From: Pithys albifrons albifrons
Lineage: Eukaryota; Chordata; Aves; Passeriformes; Thamnophilidae
Assembly (NCBI RefSeq): GCF_047495875.1
Contig: NC_092479.1
Coordinates: forward strand, 9,136,806-9,200,805
Length of the DNA stretch: 64,000 nt
Reading direction: 5' to 3'
Part shown: positions 57,901 to 64,000 of the stretch, one piece after another
Layout of the letters: each line of letters opens with the position of its first letter
Numbering within the stretch: position 1 is the stretch's first letter
Made by a program: the position numbers and the translations under genes
Notes under the pieces: generated by a model
Databases searched by the model: none
Seen by the model: the letters and a program-made list of their open reading frames with translations, nothing else
What the model was told of the DNA's origin: nothing

Positions 57901-60900
57901 TGCTCTTGGCTATGATAATGTGATGTAAACCCAGGTAGTTCTTGATGTGCCAACTTCAAGTATGTTCTTTTTGAATGTTGTTTGATCTCTCTGTGCAATG
58001 TAAATCAGAGCAGAGTTTTTAAGTTCTCCTTTCATGTTTTTACTTCCCACAGCATAGTTTTCACCTTATCAAGCGAGGTTAAAAAGCAGGGTTACAAAAA
58101 ATAAAACCTTTGATTCCTTTAAAATGTTTTAGTCAGAATTCTCAGCAAGGTATGCAGAGCTTATGGTCACTCTTAAAGCAAATTGCTGTTCTGGGCTAAT
58201 TAGACATTAGGTCAACAGTGTGTTCATTTTATAATGCAGTAAAAGCAACCTACAGTCCTTCAGATGGAAAGAGTTCTATAAATCTGAGACAACTTTTTTC
58301 TACCCTGTGCCAGAGCCATGAGATAAATGCAACAGAAATACAGCAGCACATTTCCCAGTCACTGCAGGTGATGAAACGATGCAAATAAAATGGGGATGAA
58401 TCACTTCAGACAAGGAACGTGAAACCTCAGAGACCCAAAGCTTCCTGTCAGCCCTGAAGTTCAGAAAAGCAACCCTTTTCCTTTCTTTGGCACAAATAAG
58501 ACTGAGAATTACAGAAGCAGACGGGGGTTGAGGCTCTGGAGCTCTGGGTGTCCTGGTGCAGCCTCCCTGCTCAAGGTTGAACACACCATCTACTGCTTTG
58601 ATCAGCTCAGCTCTCACTTTGAATTTCACTGCTCCTCCTCCAGCCTCCCAGAGCTGTAAATAACACAGCCCTGCAGGCACCTTCAGGGCCACTGAGCCTC
58701 TGTGTTCACGTTCAAGGCCATGATACCCAGCACCTTTCATTTAACAGCAGATCTTCCATTTCAGCCTTCACTTCCCAGCACTAATTTTTAAAACAATCTG
58801 TTTTCTACCACACCATCTGCATCTCTGTAAAAGTTCCCCAAAGCTCTTTACTGTTGCTTTTCAAAGCACACTTTAAAACTTCCCTTGCTGGGATGCTCTC
58901 CCCAAACCCTTCAGATGGCTCAGGGATCAGTTCTGCACTCCCTGCTTTGCACTCACCACCAGTACTGAGTTCCATGTTGCTGCTCAGTGTGGCCTTTTGG
59001 TTTTATCTCCACTGTCACGTTTATTTATTTCAGCCCTGCCAGCCCTGAGGCTGCAGCATCTTTTGCTGTTGACCTTACAGAGCACATTTAGCATCTTGGT
59101 GCTAAACAATTTCTGATGTGTGAGTGGGTTTCTGAGGCACTGCAACAACAGTCATGCAGAACCTCATCTTTAAAATGCCAAGGTTTTTTCCAGCATTGGC
59201 CCACTCCCTGTATCCTGTGGGAAGCCTCATTTCACTGCCCTGGTGCCAGACCTTCAGCATTTTGAGAAGTGCTGCCTTTGGTGTGCCAGCACAGCACGGT
59301 CTCACTGGGACAATAATTCCTCATGACATCACCGTGTCTTGATGGGAGCTGACAAGCCTGAAACTCTGCAAGTTCCACTTCTTGTTAACATTATTTATTC
59401 TCCTTACAACATCCCCAGTAACAAAAGACAGGTATGTTCCAGATTATAAGTAAACCAGCTCCAGCCCAAATGCTGCTTCACAGACACCAAAGATGTGAGA
59501 GCTGATAAACCCTGGCTGTGCTTGGCAGCAGAGACACTTACTGAGCCTGGTACTGCAACTGCTGGCCCTGGCAGGGCACAGGCACAGGCTCGGTGCCATC
59601 CCAGCCTGGCATCCAAACAAGGCTGCTTTGCCCGTCCTTAAATTCAATCAGCAAGGAAGGGAGCTGCCAAGAGGAAACCATCAAATAAAGCTGCTGTCAG
59701 GATGTAATCTGTGGAGAAATAAAGCCTTTCTGGAGACCATAAACCTACCCAATCAAATCTATGCTCTCATAGCTCCCCAAAAGTCTCAAATTAATGTATT
59801 ATTTCACATGACATAGAAAAACATTCACTCCCCAATTCTTCTCACGTACTTCTGCTTGCTGATAAGTTGTGACATGCTCTAATAGTTCACTCTAAGATTA
59901 AGGGCTTAAATTTAAGTAAGATTAAAGTAACCATCATTTAACATGTGCCTGAAACTGCTGTGTTTCTGTGGTGGTTTCTTTCCAACCACACACACAGCAG
60001 GGGAGATTAATCACCTAGAACTGGTATCTGCACTGGGGTAAATATTCTCATACAAAAATAAATGCATCACAGAAAATATGAACTTTCCTTTTAGACCACA
60101 TTATCATTTTCACTTTCAGACATGTCAGATTGCCTTTTCCAAATGGGTACTTATGTGCACTCTAAATGCCTGCAGAGAAATCCATTACACACGAGCTGTG
60201 TGTCCTTCTGGTACTCCACAGGGCAGGAAGAATATTCAGTGTGGGGACAGATGCCCACTTGACAACAGTGGCCTCAGCACTGAAATATATATAAATAAAC
60301 ATCTTACCCTTTCAGAAGGACTTATCTCCACCAGGCCACCTCAGGTATTTTGTGCAGTACATTGGCAGCATCAGAACTCTGTCCACTTATTTTATAAACC
60401 TAATTTTATGATTTTGTTGTGTTAGGTCACGATGCCCATTAAAAACAAGCACAGGGTTAATCAGATTCTGGCAACAATCAGGTTGTTTGAAGTCAGCCCT
60501 TTTCTTTCTGTCAGGACTAATCTCCTCTGGGGTGGCCAGAGCAGGTCTGGTCGTGTCTGCACTCAGAGGAATGAACGTGGCAGGAATCAGTTCCCACCTG
60601 CAGAGCAGAAACACCTTCCTGAGGCCTGGCCTGGCCACAGCGGCTTTGGGACCTGCCAGGAGCTGAGGGACCTGCTGAGTGCCCTGCAGGCACCTCCTGC
60701 CCTCTCAGCCCTTCCCTCTCCTCCAGCACATGGCCAGAAATCACACACCTTGCCCTGTGCCAAAGGCCACGGCCCGGGTCTGGAACAGTGCGGGCCACCG
60801 GGGTGAGCTCCACGGGACATCAACATCACCCTGTGTGCCAAGAACTCCAGGCCAGGCTTTCTGGAGGCAAGACCTACTCTCCAGTACAGATTAATGTGAG

Positions 60901-61231
60901 TCTTCTACAGGTGCAGCCAGAGATGCAGGTTTGAGAATGACCAGTACTTTAAAAGACATTTTAGAATAAGAATTTTTACCAAATCCATGTGAGATACTCA
61001 CAGCTTTTGTCCTACACCTCAAAAAAGTCACAGCTCTAAAACAAGCAGCAGTGTCAGTATTTTGCCCTCACTTTAGGAGATCAGGATTAATTTAATTTCC
61101 AGCTATAGCAACAATGCAGATAATTTTTTATCAAACAGAAGTGGTATGTGTTATAAAGAATTTTTAGAAGGTATATTCTAATCCATACTGATCAGGTCAA
61201 TAATAAACAGACCATTCACTAAACAGTTGTA

Positions 61232-61288
61232 CTCAATGAGCCTTGGGGGCCCCTTCCAACTCAGAATATTCTGTGAAATCTGTGAAAT
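61232..61288 (+). mobile_element. Short CR1 tail remnant
   Basis: GGGGGCCCCTTCCAACTCAG followed by AATATTCTGTGAAATCTGTG resembles the last 50 bases of a CR1 element, with its terminal short repeats. Only this stub is recognisable. It lies in DHRS3 intron 1, antisense to the gene. Confidence 0.65.
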
Positions 61289-64000
61289 AATATGTCAACA
61301 TGATTCATAAAGACCAAAGTGAAAAATTTATAGACCTACAGATGCAGTTTGTGTGGGAGGAGCAAACCACCGAAAAACTCATCTCAAAACTTGCCAAATT
61401 TTCCATTACTGGAAACACAAGGCCAAATTCTAAGACCTGATACCACTTTTTACATAACCTCTCTGCAATTCTCAGCCTGAAACCAATTTATGGCCTCAAA
61501 GCTCACACAGCCAAACCCCTCCAATCACACAAGGCCAGCAGGCACTGCCATTCCTCTGAGGTTTCCCGTTCTGTTGGAATGAGTGGAACACTCCAGGTTT
61601 CAGGAGCAGTTGGGCTTGCACAGCTCTCATCCCTTCCCTGGTGCTCCTTCCTCCACTGACTTCTTACCATCCCAGCTGTCACTGAGCTGAAAGAGGACAG
61701 CACACCCAAATGACAAGGGATCTTCCAAAACACAGACATGAAGGCCTGACTTTGACAAAAGTTATGAAAATAATGATGGAAAGAGCAGCTGAGGTTTCAG
61801 GGTTGTTGGGGTTTTTTGTAGCCTGAACAAAACCAGGAGTGTTCTTAGCAAAATACAAACCAATACAACCACAACAATACTTTTTCAAAGCACAAGTTTT
61901 CAAGTAGTGCCTAACAAAGAGCAAGACATACAAATGACATACAAAACTATACCCATCAAAACTTCAGCACTGGAGACCATCAAACCCAGGGCTGACAACT
62001 CCCTGGCAAAGGCATTATTCTGAAAATGCTGGCTGAAAAGCAAATGGCTGCGAGGAAACCAGGAGCAGTTTCCCACTGTACCCCCAGTGAATGAACCCAT
62101 TCAGCCCTGCCTGCTCACATCTGCAGAGGGCTGTGCTCTAACACAAGAACAGTGTTCAAAGGGGCCAGTCTGCCCAATATTAACTGGATTATACAGTACA
62201 GTCTTTGCAAAACACCATTAGGCTTTGGAAGTCAATTTTTATTTCATAGGCATTAAATCATAAACTCATAAACCCCTCGCCTTCTCCTGTTTCATTACCA
62301 GACATTCTCTGCCATCTTGGCTCACCACAGCTCTGAGCCTCCACAGAGCTACCAGTGTGTGAGGCTGAGGCAGAGCTGCTGCTCTACTGCCCAAAGACTT
62401 AAGGTACAGTCAAAACTCTCAAGAGTTAAAGCCAACAGTCTGGAGGATTATGAATTTTGCAAGCAACCAAGAAGAAACTGAAAGCCAAAAAAGTTCCTTT
62501 CTCCAGCAGTTCAGGCACAGCCAAGCAGCTCCTCAGCCAGCACTTGTGAATCTGGACACATCTCTGGGAAGTTGAATTACAGCACTTGAGCACTTCTGCA
62601 GAAAAGGCAGTGCTGTTCATCCCTCATAATAACACTAACATGTCCTGCATCATCTGCAACCACTCCAGCTCTGCATACAGCTCATTTACATGCTCTTGGC
62701 TTTTTCCAGAAGTGCTCCAGGAAGCACTTCAATACACAGTGCTGCTCATGACCAAGTAGCTCTTGACAACTACTTGAAATTACAAATGGAGGATGGATCC
62801 TCTGACCACTCAGGATACACCTGAACAGGGATGATCTCATGATTGAAGTCTCTCATTTAATAAAAATCACTGGCAGTCTTAGAAGATAAACACTTCTGAA
62901 ATTGCAAATGCAACTGCCATGGCTTTGTGCCCTTCTTGGCCTTTTCCTCACAGAGGCCAATGAACAGTCACAGGAAAAGAAACACCACCTGAGAAGGAAA
63001 TGCCTCCTAGACACTTCTCTGTCTAGGCCACATCTGAGGCACAATGGCAGAGACTGCAATGGACATGAAAGAACGGAGGTAGAGAATGGAAATCTGGATG
63101 GATTTACATGAGCATGCCCACGAGAATTCCATTCTGTTAGATTCAGAATGTCAGTCTCCAAGCTTGTTGACCAAGCAGAAGATACTGCACTTCCATTTGC
63201 ATAAACCCTTCTGATAAATCTTGCCATCCTCAAGCTCTCAATGCAAGATCAAAGTTTACAGTAAAAGAGCTGTGGATATGACAATTTGTAATCTTGGTGA
63301 GATGTGACATTTGTCACCTTCTGCGCAAACGGTTCAGATACATCTCAGTTGTGAGTAACAAAGCCAGGCTCTGAAACAGAGCGTGGGATGAAATGCCATC
63401 CAGTCTAATTACCAGAGGAAATTTCATATGCTCACAGCCCCAACTAACCTGCCCTTGTGGAGATTCTAATCTCAAAAATATGGTTATATATCGCCGCCTA
63501 CCTCCAAAACGCCGCCACTATGTCTGTGTGCGCAGGCGCCGGGGCCTTGGCCAGCACTCTGTGCCCACTGCTGGAACCTGTCCCTGCCTGTCCCAATGCC
63601 ACCCACCTCCTGGGGACACTGGGCTGGGCCCTGCAGTTTCACACCTTTGGTGGGTGTCTTCTTCTGAACTGGGAATATTTGTGACTACACTGTACGATAA
63701 TCAGAATCTGCTGTAAATTATCAATTGCGATCAATTCATTCAAGCCTTGCATATCCTTGTGAAACAGCAGCGTAAAAGACAAGAGCAAAACACAACAGGC
63801 AATTTCCACAAGCCTTAGCAAAAGATGACTTGGTGGCTACTTCAAGTCTTTTACCTTTCTTTTTGATTGTCTGAGGCAAAGTGTAAAACTGAAGTGGTGC
63901 CAAGCAGAGGTTGTGCACACTCCGTGGGTTGGAGCACAGAACTCAGGGGTGGGCACAGAAGGTGGGAGAAAAAGGAAATCTCAGGGCAAAGGGAATGGAA

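Larger units (their letters stand above)
46965..64000 (-). other. DHRS3 intron 1 (incomplete, runs past window end)
   Basis: Everything from the exon 2 acceptor to the window end is read as DHRS3 intron 1, because exon 1 (which must contain the TGxxxGxG cofactor motif) is absent from all frames. Human DHRS3 also has a very long first intron. Its contents are two minisatellites (49.9 and 54.4 kb), CpG-rich blocks at 50.7 and 53.2-53.5 kb, an A/T-rich stretch at 54.8 kb and a CR1 stub at 61.2 kb. The stretches 47.0-49.9, 51.1-53.0 and 55.0-64.0 kb hold nothing else that I can assign. Confidence 0.8.

Noticed and set aside
1..64000. tRNA, rRNA or endogenous retrovirus sequences
   Set aside because: I saw no tRNA cloverleaf signatures, rRNA segments, long terminal repeats or retroviral gene motifs on either strand.

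Overview
The window is vertebrate nuclear DNA, almost certainly from a bird. Two well-conserved vertebrate genes lie tail to tail with small GT-AG exons. The only recognisable interspersed repeats are CR1 LINE fragments, the dominant avian retroposon. The introns are GC-rich and carry many minisatellites, as on avian microchromosomes. The pair VPS13D (+) and DHRS3 (-), convergent and adjacent, matches the gene order of human 1p36.22; I recall the orthologous block on a chicken microchromosome but cannot check that here. I cannot name the species.

Layout. 1-23.5 kb holds the 3' end of VPS13D on the + strand: five terminal coding exons (3486-3618, 5352-5547, 19113-19244, 22018-22258, 23145-23276), giving the last 277 residues and the stop, then a 3' UTR with an ATTAAA signal at 23521 and an AATAAA at 24095. 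About 24.1-43.1 kb is intergenic. No protein-coding gene was recognised there; it contains a CR1 fragment, an eight-copy 41-bp minisatellite, a second minisatellite at 41 kb, a pyrimidine tract and two CpG-rich candidate regulatory blocks (28.7-28.9 and 32.2-33.3 kb). 43.1-47.0 kb holds DHRS3 on the - strand: five exons encode residues 66-302 of a protein expected to be 302 residues long. The first exon, with the cofactor-binding TGxxxGxG motif, is not in the window, so 46965-64000 is read as DHRS3 intron 1, which carries two more minisatellites and further CpG-rich blocks.

Roles. VPS13D is a bridge-like lipid transfer protein acting at organelle contact sites. DHRS3 is a membrane-associated retinaldehyde reductase that limits retinoic acid formation. 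They are not known to act in one pathway; they are neighbours by conserved synteny.

The most striking non-gene feature is the density of unrelated tandem arrays: six arrays of three or more copies plus an 83-bp duplication. Two of the arrays begin within about 10-40 bp downstream of a 5' splice site, one in VPS13D and one in DHRS3. Large open frames in these arrays are by-products of the repeats. No new gene system is claimed. The best leads are these splice-site-proximal arrays and an orphan CpG island between the two genes.
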